Origin: JACCTU01 sp963809175
GTDB taxonomy: Bacteria > Actinomycetota > Thermoleophilia > Gaiellales > Gaiellaceae
Reading direction: 5' to 3'
DNA length: 64,000 nt
NCBI GenBank assembly: GCA_963809175.1
Contig: CAWEIK010000001.1
Span: 124,001-188,000 of the forward strand
Shown piece after piece: positions 35,195 through 44,471 of this stretch (the stretch's first letter is position 1; the number at the start of each line of letters is the position of its first letter). A program made the translations under genes and the position numbers. The notes beneath the pieces are model-generated. The model did not search any database. It was not told where the DNA came from and saw nothing but the letters and a program-made list of their open reading frames with translations.

Positions 35195-36153
35195 CAGGCG
35201 GCGCCGTCCTCCCCGCGCAGGTTCAGACCGTGCGTCGCGAGCGTCTCCTTGACCTCTTCGATCGACTTGCGACCGAAGTTCGGGATCGCCGCGAGCTCGC
35301 CCTCCGTCTTCGTGACCAGATCGCCGATCGTCTCGATCCCGACGCGCTTCAGGCAGTTGTACGAGCGCACACCGAGCTCGAGCTCCTCGATCGGGAAGTT
35401 CTCCATCCCGTGCGCGAGCGACGGCTCGGTGCCGGCACCCTCGGCCACGGCGGCCTCGCCGAAGCCCTCCATCTTCTCGAGGTCGGTGAAGATGGCGAGC
35501 TGCCGGATGAGGATCTCGGCGGCCTCCGCGATCGCGTCCTTCGGGTTGACCGACCCGTCGGTCGTCACGTCGAGGCGGAGCTTGTCGTAGTCCGTCCGCT
35601 GCCCGACGCGGGCGGCCTCGACGTCGTACGAGACGCGGCGCACCGGGGAGAAGATCGAGTCGATCGGGATGACGCCGATCGTGTGCTCCGGCCCGCGGTT
35701 GTTCTCCGACGGGACGTAGCCACGGCCGCGGCCGATCGTCAGCGTGATCTCGAGCCGGCCACGATCGGCCAGGTTCGCGATCTCGAGATCCGGGTTCAGG
35801 ATCTCCAGTTCCGCGGGTGCCTCGAGGTCGCTCGCCTTGACGACGCCGGGACCCTTCTTCGAGAGGCGCACCTCGATCTCCGGCGAGTCGCCGTGCAGGA
35901 TCGCGACGAGGTTCTTGAGGTTGAGGATGATGTCGGTGACGTCCTCGCGGACGCCGGGGAGCGTCGAGAACTCGTGCTGCACGCCCTCGAGCTTCACGGA
36001 CGTGACCGCGGCGCCCTCGAGCGACGAGAGCAGGACACGGCGCAGCGAGTTGCCGAACGTGTAACCGAAGCCGCGGTCGAGCGGCTCGATCTCGAAGACG
36101 CCACGGTTCTCGTTGATCTCCTCGTGGACGATCTTCGGAATCTGAAATTCCAT
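35194..36153 (-). CDS. rpoA: RNA polymerase subunit alpha
   Basis: 319 aa from the ATG at 36153 (MEFQIPKIVHEEINENRG), which aligns with other alpha N-termini. A TTG at 36174 has the better Shine-Dalgarno and would add seven residues. The N-terminal dimerisation domain shows GFGYTFGNSLRRVLLSSLEG. The C-terminal domain has the DNA/UP-element helices (GVRSYNCLKRVGIETIGDLV and GRKSIEEVKETLATHGL). It assembles core RNA polymerase. It follows rpsD in the alpha operon. Confidence 0.97.
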   Translation of the reverse strand: MEFQIPKIVHEEINENRGVFEIEPLDRGFGYTFGNSLRRVLLSSLEGAAVTSVKLEGVQHEFSTLPGVREDVTDIILNLKNLVAILHGDSPEIEVRLSKKGPGVVKASDLEAPAELEILNPDLEIANLADRGRLEITLTIGRGRGYVPSENNRGPEHTIGVIPIDSIFSPVRRVSYDVEAARVGQRTDYDKLRLDVTTDGSVNPKDAIAEAAEILIRQLAIFTDLEKMEGFGEAAVAEGAGTEPSLAHGMENFPIEELELGVRSYNCLKRVGIETIGDLVTKTEGELAAIPNFGRKSIEEVKETLATHGLNLRGEDGAA

Positions 36154-36195
36154 CAGGCTGGAGCGGACTGCCAAAGCGGGTTCCCTTCCTTCGTG

Positions 36196-36816
<621 letters not shown>

Positions 36817-36817
<1 letters not shown>

Positions 36818-37221
36818 TAGACGCGCCTCCGCTTCTTCTGCCGCACGCCGTTGTGCGCCTGCGGGGTGACGTCCTTGACGCCGAGGATCTCGAGCCCGGC
36901 GGCCTGGAGCGAGCGGATCGCCGTCTCGCGCCCGGAGCCCGGGCCCTTGACGAAGACCTCGACCTTCTGCAGGCCGTGCTCCATGCCCTTCCGGGCGCAG
37001 TTGTCGGCCGTGACCTGCGCGGCGAAGGGCGTCGACTTGCGCGAGCCCTTGAAGCCCGCCGAGCCGGCCGACTCCCACGCGATCACGTTCCCGTCCTTGT
37101 CGGTGAGCGCGACGATCGTGTTGTTGAACGACGTCTTGATGTGCGCCTGGCCGATGGCGATGTTCTTCTTGACGCGGCGACGCCCGCGGCCGCGGGCCGC
37201 TGTCTTGCGAGGAGGCGCCAC
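36817..37221 (-). CDS. rpsK: 30S ribosomal protein S11
   Basis: 134 aa from the GTG at 37221, one base after the rpsM stop. An Arg/Lys-rich N-terminus precedes HIKTSFNNTIVALTDKDGNVIAW and FKGSRKSTPFAAQ, and the basic C-terminus ends GVRQKKRRRV. S11 forms part of the platform near the mRNA exit. The open frame upstream to 37266 overlaps rpsM and is not used. Confidence 0.97.
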
Positions 37222-37222
37222 G

Positions 37223-37600
37223 TTACGGCTTCGCCTTCTTGCCGCGCCCGACGGTCTTCTTGACACCCTTGCGGGTGCGCGCGTTCGTCTTCGTGCGCTG
37301 ACCGTTCACCGGCAGCCCGCGGCGGTGGCGGACTCCACGGTAGGCGCCGATCTCGCCGAGGCGCTTGATCGCCTGCTGCCGGTCGCGGCGAAGATCGCCC
37401 TCGACGGTGACCTTGTCGTCGATGTAGGTGCGGAGCTTCGTGACCTCGTCGTCGGTGAGGTCGCGGATCTTGGTGTCCTGAGAGATGCCGAGCTCGGACG
37501 CGATCTGCTGCGCCGTCGAGCGGCCGATCCCGAAGATGTACGTCAGCCCGACCTCGAGGCGCTTCTGGTTCGGCAGGTTGACTCCCGCGATCCGCGCCAT
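37223..37600 (-). CDS. rpsM: 30S ribosomal protein S13
   Basis: 125 aa, beginning MARIAGVNLPNQKRLEVGLTY. It contains the helix-two-turn-helix IGRSTAQQIASELGI and the C-terminal RGLPVNGQRTKTNARTRKG that contacts tRNA in the P site. Length and sequence are normal. It starts 3 bp after the rpmJ stop. Confidence 0.97.
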   Translation of the reverse strand: MARIAGVNLPNQKRLEVGLTYIFGIGRSTAQQIASELGISQDTKIRDLTDDEVTKLRTYIDDKVTVEGDLRRDRQQAIKRLGEIGAYRGVRHRRGLPVNGQRTKTNARTRKGVKKTVGRGKKAKP

Positions 37601-37603
37601 GCC

Positions 37604-37717
37604 CTAGCCCTGCCTCTGCTTGTGGCGCGGGTTCGTGCAGATGACCATGGTGCGACCGTGCCGCTTGATCACGCGGCAGCGCTCACACATGGGCTTGACT
37701 GAAGGTCTGACTTTCAT
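37604..37717 (-). CDS. rpmJ: 50S ribosomal protein L36 (zinc-binding form)
   Basis: 37 aa (MKVRPSVKPMCERCRVIKRHG...). The Cys11, Cys14, Cys27 and His32 set is the zinc-ribbon form. The ATG overlaps the infA stop by 4 nt (ATGA), so translation is coupled. It is easily missed because the open frame extends upstream antisense-like to 37978. Confidence 0.95.
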   Translation of the reverse strand: MKVRPSVKPMCERCRVIKRHGRTMVICTNPRHKQRQG

Positions 37718-37935
37718 CGGTGTCTGTAGGTGATGCGGCCTCGGTTCAGGTCGTACGGGCTGAGCTCGACCTTCACCTTGTCGCCCGGGAGGATCCGGAT
37801 GTAGTTCTTCCGCATCTTCCCGCTGATCTTGGCCAGAACGTCTTGGCCGGACTCGAGTTGCACCCTGAACATCGTGCTCGGGAGCGCCTCGACGACCTCG
37901 CCTTCTGCCTCGATCTTCTCTTCCTTCTCCGGCAT
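37714..37935 (-). CDS. infA: Translation initiation factor IF-1
   Basis: 73 aa. The S1/OB-fold sequence EAEGEVVEALPSTMFRVQLESG and the conserved KMRKNYIRILPGDKVKVELSPYDLNRGRITYR are unmistakable. IF-1 binds the 30S A site during initiation. GAGAGGAA directly precedes the ATG. The gap to map upstream is 68 bp, the longest inside this gene run, and holds two small hairpins. Confidence 0.97.
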   Translation of the reverse strand: MPEKEEKIEAEGEVVEALPSTMFRVQLESGQDVLAKISGKMRKNYIRILPGDKVKVELSPYDLNRGRITYRHR

Positions 37936-37948
37936 TTCCTCTCACGAA

Positions 37949-37998
37949 CCGGGCCCCCTCGAGCCCGGAAAAGAACACGAAAAGATGGCCTTTCGGCC
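37949..37998. other. Two intercistronic hairpins between map and infA
   Basis: CCGGGC (37949-37954) pairs with GCCCGG (37963-37968) across an 8-nt loop, and GGCC-TTTC-GGCC lies at 37987-37998. On the minus strand the larger hairpin precedes infA. There is no T-run after it, so it is more likely an RNA processing or partial attenuation site than a full terminator. Confidence 0.45.
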
Positions 37999-38003
37999 GA
38001 CGA

Positions 38004-38769
38004 CTACTGTAGCAAAGCGGCTCCGGCCGGCGTCAGGATCCTCGGCCCGGCCTCCGTGACCGCCACGGTGTGCTCGAAATGGGCCGAAAGCGACCCGTCG
38101 GCCGTGTAGATCGACCACTGGTCGTCGTCGACGACGATGTCCACCCCGCCGGCCGTGATCATCGGCTCGATCGCCAGCGTCATGCCGGAGGAGAGCCGCG
38201 CGCCGCGGCCGGGGGTGCCGTAGTTCGGGATCTGGGGATCCTCGTGGTAGGCCCGCCCGACCCCGTGCCCGACGAGGGCCCGGACGACCGAGAGGCCGTT
38301 CCGTTCGACGACCTCCTGGATGGCGGCCGAGATGTCGCCGACCCGGTTGTCGACCTGGGCCTGTTCGATGCCGGCCGCGAGTGCCGCCTGCCCGACGTTC
38401 AGGAGCTTCCAGCCCTCTGCCGCGACGTCGCCCACTCCGAACGTGTACGCGGTGTCCGCGACGTAGCCGTCGAGCGTCACGCCCACGTCGATGGTGACCA
38501 GGTCGCCCTCGCGCACCGCGTAGGCACCCGGGATCCCATGGACGATCATGTCGTTCGGCGGAGATGCAGATCGCCTTCGGGAAGCCGCGATAGCCCTTCG
38601 AGGTCGGCGTCGCTCCCTGCGAGACGATGTACTCCTCGGCGATCCGGTCGAGCTCGCCGGTCGTGACGCCTGGCTCGAGCTGCTGCCCGACGAGCTGAAC
38701 CGTGTCCGCGGCGACGCGGCCGGCCGCAGCGATCAGGTCGATCTCGCGCTCGGACTTGCGGACGATCAT
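38004..38769 (-). CDS. map: Methionine aminopeptidase, type I (one frame break)
   Basis: About 254 aa after correction. The N-terminus is IVRKSEREIDLIAAAGRVAADT. The metal ligands appear in TIDVGVTLDGYVADTAYTF (two Asp), VGHGVGRAYHEDP (His) and FEHTVAV (Glu). The frame breaks near 38556, between AICISA and NDMIVHGIPG, explained by one extra G. It removes the initiator Met from nascent proteins. The gene is normally essential, so the break is very unlikely to be real. It overlaps adk by 4 nt. Confidence 0.95.
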
Positions 38770-39335
38770 TGCCTGACCGCGACCTGTTCGAGCGCGTCCT
38801 GGATCTGCCGGAACACCTCTTCAACGGTACCGGTACCGCGAATCGCCACGAGGCTGCCCCGGGTGCGGTAGTGCTCGACGATCGGCTCGGTCTCGCGGTG
38901 GTACGTCGCGATCCGGGTGTCGATCGCGCTCGGCGTGTCGTCGGCGCGGCCCTCCTCGAGGCCGCGCTTGGCGAGCCGCTCGCGCGCGACGTCGTCCGGC
39001 ACCTGGAGCACGAACACCACGTCGAGCGGGCGGTTGATCTCGGCGAGCATGTCGTCGAGCGCTTCGGCCTGCGCCATCGTGCGGGGAAACCCGTCGAGCA
39101 CGAAGCCGTCGGAGTCGGTGAGCCGCTCGCGGATCAGCTCGATCATGGTCGCGTCGGGAACGAGCTCGCCGCGCGCGAGGATGTCCTCGACCTGCTTGCC
39201 GAGGGGCGTTCCGTCTTCGATCGCCTTGCGCAGGATGTCTCCGGTCGCGACGTGGGGGCTGTCGTACTCGGCTGCGATCCGCTTGGCCTGAGTCCCCTTG
39301 CCCGACCCCTGGATTCCCAGGAGCAGAATGTTCAC
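38766..39335 (-). CDS. adk: Adenylate kinase (short-lid form)
   Basis: 189 aa from GTG, overlapping the secY stop by 1 nt. The P-loop is GIQGSGKGTQAKR, with Ile-Gln where Gly-Pro/Ala-Pro is usual. The NMP-binding region has ATGDILRKAIEDGTPLG, and FVLDGFPRTMAQAEALD follows. The lid is the short type without the zinc-binding Cys residues, ending EEGRADDTPSAIDTRIATYH. It interconverts ATP, ADP and AMP. It lies in the secY-adk-map order typical of the spc operon. Confidence 0.96.
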   Translation of the reverse strand: MNILLLGIQGSGKGTQAKRIAAEYDSPHVATGDILRKAIEDGTPLGKQVEDILARGELVPDATMIELIRERLTDSDGFVLDGFPRTMAQAEALDDMLAEINRPLDVVFVLQVPDDVARERLAKRGLEEGRADDTPSAIDTRIATYHRETEPIVEHYRTRGSLVAIRGTGTVEEVFRQIQDALEQVAVRQ

Positions 39336-40594
39336 TACCGGAGGAAACCTTCGTAGGAGCGCATCATCATCTGCGACTCCATCTGCCGCATCGTGTCGAG
39401 CGCGACGCCGACGGCGATCAGCACCGAGGTACCGCCGAGTGCGCCGGCGGTGGCCTGGGAGAAGCCGCCGTAGACGATGAAGAGCGACGGCAGCGTCGCG
39501 ATGACGGCCAGGTACAGCGCACCGGGAAGTGTGAGCCGGGTCAGCACGCGGTCGAGGTACTGCGCCGTCGGCGGACCTGGACGGATGCCCGGGATGTAGC
39601 CCCCGTGCTTGCGCAGGTTGTCGGCCTGGTCGACCGGGTTGAACTGGACCGCGGTGTAGAAGTAGGTGAAGATCACGATCAGGAGCGCCTGGAAGAACAG
39701 GTACGGCCAGTTGTTCGGGGTGAAGTACGAGTTCACGAACTCCTGCGTCTGCGGGAAGAACGTCCCGACCGTCGGCGGGAAGGCCATGATCGCCGCGGCG
39801 AAGATCACGGGGATCACGCCGGCCATGTTCACGCGCAGCGGCATGTAGGTCGAACCGCCCGTGGTCATGCGGCGGCCCACCATGCGCTTCGCGTACTGGA
39901 TCGGGATTCTGCGCTGGCCCTCCTGGACGAACACGACCGCCACGATCACGCCGAGCGCGATCAGCGGGAACATGATCTTCTCGACGGGCCCGCCGTTCAC
40001 CCAAGCGTTGATGCCGGTCGGCAGCGCGGTGAGGATCGACGCGAAGATCAGGAGCGAGATGCCGTTGCCGATGCCGCGCTTCGTGATCTGCTCGCCGAAC
40101 CACATCAGCAGCGTCGCGCCGGCGGTCAACGTGAGCACGATCAGGATCACCCGTGCGGTCGATGCTTCGAGGGCGCCCTGGCGCTTGAACAGGTACGTGT
40201 AGCCGACGGCCTGCATCGCCGACAGCGCGACGGTGAGGTAGCGGGTGTACTGGTTGATCTTCGCGTAGCCCGACTCGCCTTCCTTCTGGAGCTGCTCGAG
40301 CCGCGGGATCACGACGGTCAGGAGCTGCAGGATGATCGACGCCGTGATGTACGGCATGATCCCGAGCGCGAAGACGCTGAACCGCGACAGCGCACCGCCG
40401 GAGAAGAGCGAGAGCAGGCCGAGGATCGTGCCGCTACCGCCGCCCTGATCGAAGTAGTTCGTGATCTGGTCGGAGCTCACACCTGGAGCGGGCAGCCACG
40501 AGCCGAAGCGGTAGACCGCGAGGATGCCCGCCGTGAAGAGCAGCCGCTGGCGCAGCTCGGGGACGCGCCAGGCGTTCGTTAGCCAGGAAAACAC
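39335..40594 (-). CDS. secY: Preprotein translocase subunit SecY
   Basis: 419 aa from GTG, starting directly after the rplO stop. Ten hydrophobic helices fit the SecY topology. Landmarks are FSVFALGIMPYITASIILQLL, GIGNGISLLIFASIL and the C-terminal SVLIAVGVALDTMRQMESQM. SecY forms the protein-conducting channel that would export the many secreted proteins in this window. Confidence 0.97.
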   Translation of the reverse strand: MFSWLTNAWRVPELRQRLLFTAGILAVYRFGSWLPAPGVSSDQITNYFDQGGGSGTILGLLSLFSGGALSRFSVFALGIMPYITASIILQLLTVVIPRLEQLQKEGESGYAKINQYTRYLTVALSAMQAVGYTYLFKRQGALEASTARVILIVLTLTAGATLLMWFGEQITKRGIGNGISLLIFASILTALPTGINAWVNGGPVEKIMFPLIALGVIVAVVFVQEGQRRIPIQYAKRMVGRRMTTGGSTYMPLRVNMAGVIPVIFAAAIMAFPPTVGTFFPQTQEFVNSYFTPNNWPYLFFQALLIVIFTYFYTAVQFNPVDQADNLRKHGGYIPGIRPGPPTAQYLDRVLTRLTLPGALYLAVIATLPSLFIVYGGFSQATAGALGGTSVLIAVGVALDTMRQMESQMMMRSYEGFLR

Positions 40595-41238
40595 TTACTG
40601 ACTTTCCTGCTCGGGAGCCTCGGCCTCCGCGTCTGCCTCCGGAGCCGCCTCGGGCTCGGCGTCGGCGTCGTCGGCGACGACGGGACGATGCCCGCTGCGC
40701 GCTTCTTCGCGGCGATCTTGCGGCGCTTGCGCGAACGCGTCGGCACCGGGTCCTCACGGAGCGAAACGACGGTTCCGCCGGCCGACTCGATCTTCTCGCG
40801 CGCCGTCTCGGAGAAGCGATGCGCCGTCACCGTCAGCTTCTTCGACAGGTCGCCGTAGCCGAGGATCTTCACGTCGGTGCGGAGGTTGCGGATCAGCCCG
40901 AGCTTCTTGAGCGCTTCCGGCGTGACCTCCGCTCCCGCGTCGAAGCGCGTCTCGAGGTCGCGAACGTTGACGCCCTGCGTGAACGTCCGGAACGGGCCGA
41001 CCGGCATCGCGTCCTTCGACGTCGAGCCGCGCTGCTTCGGCAGCCGCATGTACATCGGCATCTGGCCGCCCTCGAAGCCTGCGCGCATCTTGTGCGAGCC
41101 GGCGCGCGACTTCTGGCCCTTCAGCCCGCGGCCGGAGTACCGCCCCTTGCCGGAGCCGAGGCCGCGCCCGATGCGCTTGCGGTCCTGCCGCGGCTGCGCG
41201 GGCGAGAGGTTGCTGAGTGAGAGCTTGCGATCCGCCAA
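40595..41238 (-). CDS. rplO: 50S ribosomal protein L15 (one frame break near the C-terminus)
   Basis: About 214 aa after correction, from the TTG at 41238. The conserved L15 core is RKRIGRGLGSGKGRYSGRGLKGQKSRAG...EGGQMPMYMRLPKQRG. The core ends near residue 155. A basic stretch and an acidic Glu/Asp/Ala tail follow once one missing base near 40690 is supplied; the corrected stop then abuts the secY start exactly. Uncorrected, the frame would run 16 nt into secY with an Arg/Pro tail. The acidic extension is unusual for L15. Confidence 0.94.
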
Positions 41239-41241
41239 GAC

Positions 41242-41421
41242 CTAGACCTCCTCCACCTGCACGAGGTGGCGGACCTTGCGGAGCATACCGGCGAGCACCG
41301 GGCTCTCCGGCTTCTCGACGGAGCTGCCGATCTTGCCGAGACCGAGCGCCCGCAGCGTGCCGCGATGCCTCTGGCTCTGCCCGATCTGGCTGCGCGTCTG
41401 CGTGATCTTCACCAACGTCAC
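41242..41421 (-). CDS. rpmD: 50S ribosomal protein L30
   Basis: 59 aa from the GTG at 41421, whose bases overlap the rpsE TGA (GTGA). The sequence LVKITQTRSQIGQSQRHRGTLRALGLGKIGSSV and LRKVRHLVQVEEV is the complete small L30. Its position between rpsE and rplO is canonical. It has no separate long open frame, so it can be overlooked. Confidence 0.95.
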   Translation of the reverse strand: MTLVKITQTRSQIGQSQRHRGTLRALGLGKIGSSVEKPESPVLAGMLRKVRHLVQVEEV

Positions 41422-42014
41422 GACGGAGCTTCCTCAGCGCTTTCGGCGGCCGGTGCAACTTCAACCGCGACCGGAGCCTCGACCTTGTCTTCCTCCGCCT
41501 TCGGCGGCTTGTACGGCAGCACCTCGGCGATCGTCTTGCCGCGCGCCCGCGCGACGTCCTCGGGACGCCGCAGCGACTGGAGCGCGTTGACCGTCGCCTT
41601 CGCCATGTTGATCGGGTTCGTCGTGCCGAGGCTCTTCGCGAGGATGTCGCGGATCCCGGCGAGCTCCAGCACGGCACGGACGCCGCCGCCGGCGATCACG
41701 CCGGTGCCCTCGCTCGCGGGGCGAAGCATCACGCGCGCGGCGTCGAACTTGCCGATCACGCCGTGCGTGATCGTCGTCCCGTGCTTGGGCACGGTGAACA
41801 TGTTCTTCTTCGCGTCGTCGACCGCCTTCGTGATCGCCAGCGGAACCTCGCGCGCCTTTCCGTACCCGACGCCGACGCGGTCGTGCTCGTCGCCGATCAC
41901 CACGAGCGCGGTGAACGAGAAGCGGCGGCCGCCCTTGACGACCTTCGCGACGCGGTTGATCTCGACCACGCGCTCCTTGAGCTCGCGGCTCTCCTGAAAT
42001 TGCACGTCGCTCAA
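41418..42014 (-). CDS. rpsE: 30S ribosomal protein S5
   Basis: 198 aa. The core shows ELKERVVEINRVAKVVKGGRRFSF and GVRAVLELAGIRDILAKSLGT. The last 30 residues are an acidic Glu/Ala/Pro extension beyond the normal 165-170 aa. S5 lies near the mRNA entry and affects decoding accuracy. It overlaps rplR and rpmD by 4 nt each. Confidence 0.96.
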   Translation of the reverse strand: MSDVQFQESRELKERVVEINRVAKVVKGGRRFSFTALVVIGDEHDRVGVGYGKAREVPLAITKAVDDAKKNMFTVPKHGTTITHGVIGKFDAARVMLRPASEGTGVIAGGGVRAVLELAGIRDILAKSLGTTNPINMAKATVNALQSLRRPEDVARARGKTIAEVLPYKPPKAEEDKVEAPVAVEVAPAAESAEEAPS

Positions 42015-42361
42015 AACTTGAGTCCTCCCTCGCGCGCAGCATTTGCCAGCGCCTTGACGCGACCGTGGTACAGGTAGCCCGCACGATCGAAGACGACGGA
42101 CTCGACGCCCGCCTGCTTCGCGGCCTCTGCGAGCAGCCTGCCGACCTCGACCGCCTGCTCCGACTTGTTGCCCTTGAATGTCTTCGTGTCGAGCCAGCTC
42201 GCCGCCGCGACCGTCTTGCCGCTCGTGTCGTCGATCAGCTGCGCAGCGATCCCGCGGTTCGAGCGAAAGACGGCGAGCCGCGGCCGCTCGGCGGTGCCGG
42301 AGACCTTGCCGCGGACGCGGCGGTGGCGACGAAGCCGTGCTGCTCTGACGGCGGTGGCCAT
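42011..42361 (-). CDS. rplR: 50S ribosomal protein L18
   Basis: 116 aa. RRHRRVRGKVSGTAERPRLAVFRSNRGIAAQLIDD and the C-terminal FDRAGYLYHGRVKALANAAREGGLKF identify L18, which binds 5S rRNA with L5. The length is normal. The start overlaps the rplF stop by 1 nt. Confidence 0.97.
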   Translation of the reverse strand: MATAVRAARLRRHRRVRGKVSGTAERPRLAVFRSNRGIAAQLIDDTSGKTVAAASWLDTKTFKGNKSEQAVEVGRLLAEAAKQAGVESVVFDRAGYLYHGRVKALANAAREGGLKF

Positions 42362-42894
42362 TACGCGCGCTTCCCGACCTTGCGGCGGACGTACTCGCCC
42401 TCGTAGCGGATGCCCTTGCCCTTGTACGGCTCGGGCGGGCGGACCTTGCGAATCTCAGCGGCGAGCTGGCCGACCGCCTGCTTGTCGATCCCCTTCACGA
42501 CGATCTGCGTCGGCACGGGAACCTCGAACGAGACTCCCTGGCGCGGCTCGATCGTGACGGGGTGCGAGTAACCGACGCTCAGCTCGAGCGACTCGCCCCT
42601 GAGCGCGGCGCGATAGCCGACGCCCTGCAGCTCGAGACGCTTCTCGAAGCCCTTCGTGACGCCCTCGACCATGTTCGCGACGAGCGTGCGCGTCAGCCCG
42701 TGCAGCGCGCGGTCGTCGCCGCGCTCGGTCGGGCGCTCGACGACGATCTCGCCGTCGCGCTGCTCGACCTTCATGCGGCTCGGCACGACCTGTGAGAGCT
42801 CTCCGAGCGGCCCGTTCACCTGCACGCGCCCAGGGGAGATCGCCACGTTCACCGAGGTCGGTAGTTCAATTGGGCGTTTTCCGATTCGACTCAT
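42361..42894 (-). CDS. rplF: 50S ribosomal protein L6
   Basis: 177 aa with the two-repeat L6 fold. It opens SRIGKRPIELPTSVNV and ends with the conserved KVRPPEPYKGKGIRYEGEYVRRKVGK. L6 sits near the factor-binding region of the large subunit. It starts 4 bp after the rpsH stop. Normal length. Confidence 0.97.
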   Translation of the reverse strand: MSRIGKRPIELPTSVNVAISPGRVQVNGPLGELSQVVPSRMKVEQRDGEIVVERPTERGDDRALHGLTRTLVANMVEGVTKGFEKRLELQGVGYRAALRGESLELSVGYSHPVTIEPRQGVSFEVPVPTQIVVKGIDKQAVGQLAAEIRKVRPPEPYKGKGIRYEGEYVRRKVGKRA

Positions 42895-42898
42895 GGCG

Positions 42899-43294
42899 TT
42901 ACCAAACGAAGCAGATGACCTCGCCGCCGATGCCTTCGCGCTCGGCGGTGCGGCTCGTGATGAGCCCCTGCGGGGTGGACATGATCGCGGTACCCATGCC
43001 GCCGAGCACGCGCGGCAGGCGATCCTTGCGAGCGTACACGCGGCGCCCGGGCTTGGAGACGCGCTTCAGATCCGTGAGGATCCGCTCGCGGCTGCGACCG
43101 TACTTCAGGTCGACGACGAGGACGTCGAACGGGTCGCCGCGCTCGACGCGGTAGTCCTTGATGTAGCCCTCGTCCTTGAGCAGCCGCGCGATCTCGACCT
43201 TCACCTTGGACGTCGGCATGCGCGCGCTCTCGTGGAGCGCCTTGTTCGCGTTGCGGATTCGCGTGAGCATGTCTGCGATCGGATCGGTAACCAC
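42899..43294 (-). CDS. rpsH: 30S ribosomal protein S8
   Basis: 131 aa. DPIADMLTRIRNANKALHESA and the C-terminal GVPR-equivalent region MSTPQGLITSRTAEREGIGGEVICFVW identify S8. In other bacteria S8 represses the spc operon through a site in the rplE region; I could not define such a site here. Confidence 0.97.
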   Translation of the reverse strand: MVTDPIADMLTRIRNANKALHESARMPTSKVKVEIARLLKDEGYIKDYRVERGDPFDVLVVDLKYGRSRERILTDLKRVSKPGRRVYARKDRLPRVLGGMGTAIMSTPQGLITSRTAEREGIGGEVICFVW

Positions 43295-43303
43295 GTCGTC
43301 CTC

Positions 43304-43489
43304 CTACCAGCTGCTCTTCGTCATCCCGGGAATCGCGCCGTTGTGCGCGAGCTCCCGCAGACAGATCCGGCACAGGCCGAACTTGCGGAAGACCGCACGC
43401 GGACGCCCGCAGCGGTTGCAGCGCGAGTACGCGCGCGTCTTGAACTTCTGCGGCCGGGCCTGCTTGATCACCAGCGACTTCTTTGCCAT
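43304..43489 (-). CDS. rpsZ: 30S ribosomal protein S14, type Z (zinc-binding)
   Basis: 61 aa (MAKKSLVIKQARPQKFKTRAYSRC...). The CNRC...CRIC cysteine pairs bind zinc, distinguishing the short type from the longer, zinc-free paralogue. It is in the standard place between rplE and rpsH. Confidence 0.96.
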   Translation of the reverse strand: MAKKSLVIKQARPQKFKTRAYSRCNRCGRPRAVFRKFGLCRICLRELAHNGAIPGMTKSSW

Positions 43490-44098
43490 CTAGTCTTGCT
43501 CCCTCTCCTGGCCGGCGAACGGCAGGCCGAGCGCGCGCAGCAACGCGAGCGCCTGGTCGTCCGTTTCGGCAGTGGTCGTGATCGCGACGTCGAGCCCACG
43601 AACCTGCGAGACGTCGTCGTAGTTGATCTCGGGAAAGATGAGCTGCTCGCGAACGCCGAGCGAGTAGTTTCCGCGCCCGTCGAACGACTTCGGGTTCAAC
43701 CCCCGGAAGTCGCGGATCCGCGGCAGCGCGATCGACACGAGGCGATCGAGGAACTCCCACATGCGGTCGCCGCGGAGCGTGACCTTCGCGCCGATCGGCA
43801 TCCCCTCGCGGATCTTGAACTGCGCGATCGACTTGCGGGCCTTGCGCACCTGCGCGCGCTGCCCGGCGATGATCGTCAGCTCCTCGATCGCGGCGTCGAG
43901 CTGCTTCGCGTCGGTCTTCGCCTCGCCGACGCCCATGTTGAGCGTGATCTTCGAGATGCGCGGCACCTGCATCAGCGAGAGGCCGAGCTCGTCCTTCAGC
44001 CGGCCGCGAAGCTCGCTGCCGTAGAGCACCTTCAGGCGCGGCTTGTAGTCGCGGGCCTCTGCGGTCGTGTCGCGCGTGGGTGCTTCGCGGGTCGCCAT
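43490..44098 (-). CDS. rplE: 50S ribosomal protein L5
   Basis: 202 aa. After a 20-residue N-terminal extension (TREAPTRDTTAEARDY), the core shows PRISKITLNMGVGEAK, GQRAQVRKARKSIAQFKIREGMPIG and FPEINYDDVSQVRGLDVAITTTA. L5 binds 5S rRNA in the central protuberance. It overlaps rplX by 1 nt. Confidence 0.97.
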   Translation of the reverse strand: MATREAPTRDTTAEARDYKPRLKVLYGSELRGRLKDELGLSLMQVPRISKITLNMGVGEAKTDAKQLDAAIEELTIIAGQRAQVRKARKSIAQFKIREGMPIGAKVTLRGDRMWEFLDRLVSIALPRIRDFRGLNPKSFDGRGNYSLGVREQLIFPEINYDDVSQVRGLDVAITTTAETDDQALALLRALGLPFAGQEREQD

Positions 44099-44469
44099 CA
44101 GCGGTCGATCTCCTGGCCGCAGTCCGCGCGCTTGCAGACGCGCACGTGGATGATGCCGCCCTTCGCTTCCTTCTCCGCCATGCCGACGCGGGTCGGCCGG
44201 TTGCAGACCGGGCAGACGACCATCACGTTCGAGACGGCGACCGCGGACGCCTTCTCGATGATCCCGCCCGGGATCACCTGCGGAGCGCCCATCCGGCTCG
44301 GGTCCTTCATCGGCTTCGGCCGCGAGTGGCGCTTCACGACGTTCAGGTTCTCGACGATCACGCGCCGGTCGTCCTTGCGCACCTCGAGCACCCGCCCCTG
44401 CTTGCCGCGGTCCTTGCCCGTCAGCATCTGGACGAGGTCACCCTTCTTCACCTTCAGCTTGACGGACAC
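44098..44469 (-). CDS. rplX: 50S ribosomal protein L24
   Basis: 123 aa from GTG. The KOW motif is KKGDLVQMLTGKDRGKQGRVLEV, followed by VENLNVVKRHSRP. The C-terminus has a CPVCNRPTR segment and a further Cys pair (CKRADCGQ), a possible zinc site. L24 initiates large-subunit assembly. Confidence 0.97.
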   Translation of the reverse strand: MSVKLKVKKGDLVQMLTGKDRGKQGRVLEVRKDDRRVIVENLNVVKRHSRPKPMKDPSRMGAPQVIPGGIIEKASAVAVSNVMVVCPVCNRPTRVGMAEKEAKGGIIHVRVCKRADCGQEIDR

Positions 44470-44471
44470 GA

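Noticed and set aside
37718..37978. An extended protein upstream of L36
   Set aside because: It covers infA in another frame and has no domain; the L36 start at 37717 overlaps the infA stop in the normal way.
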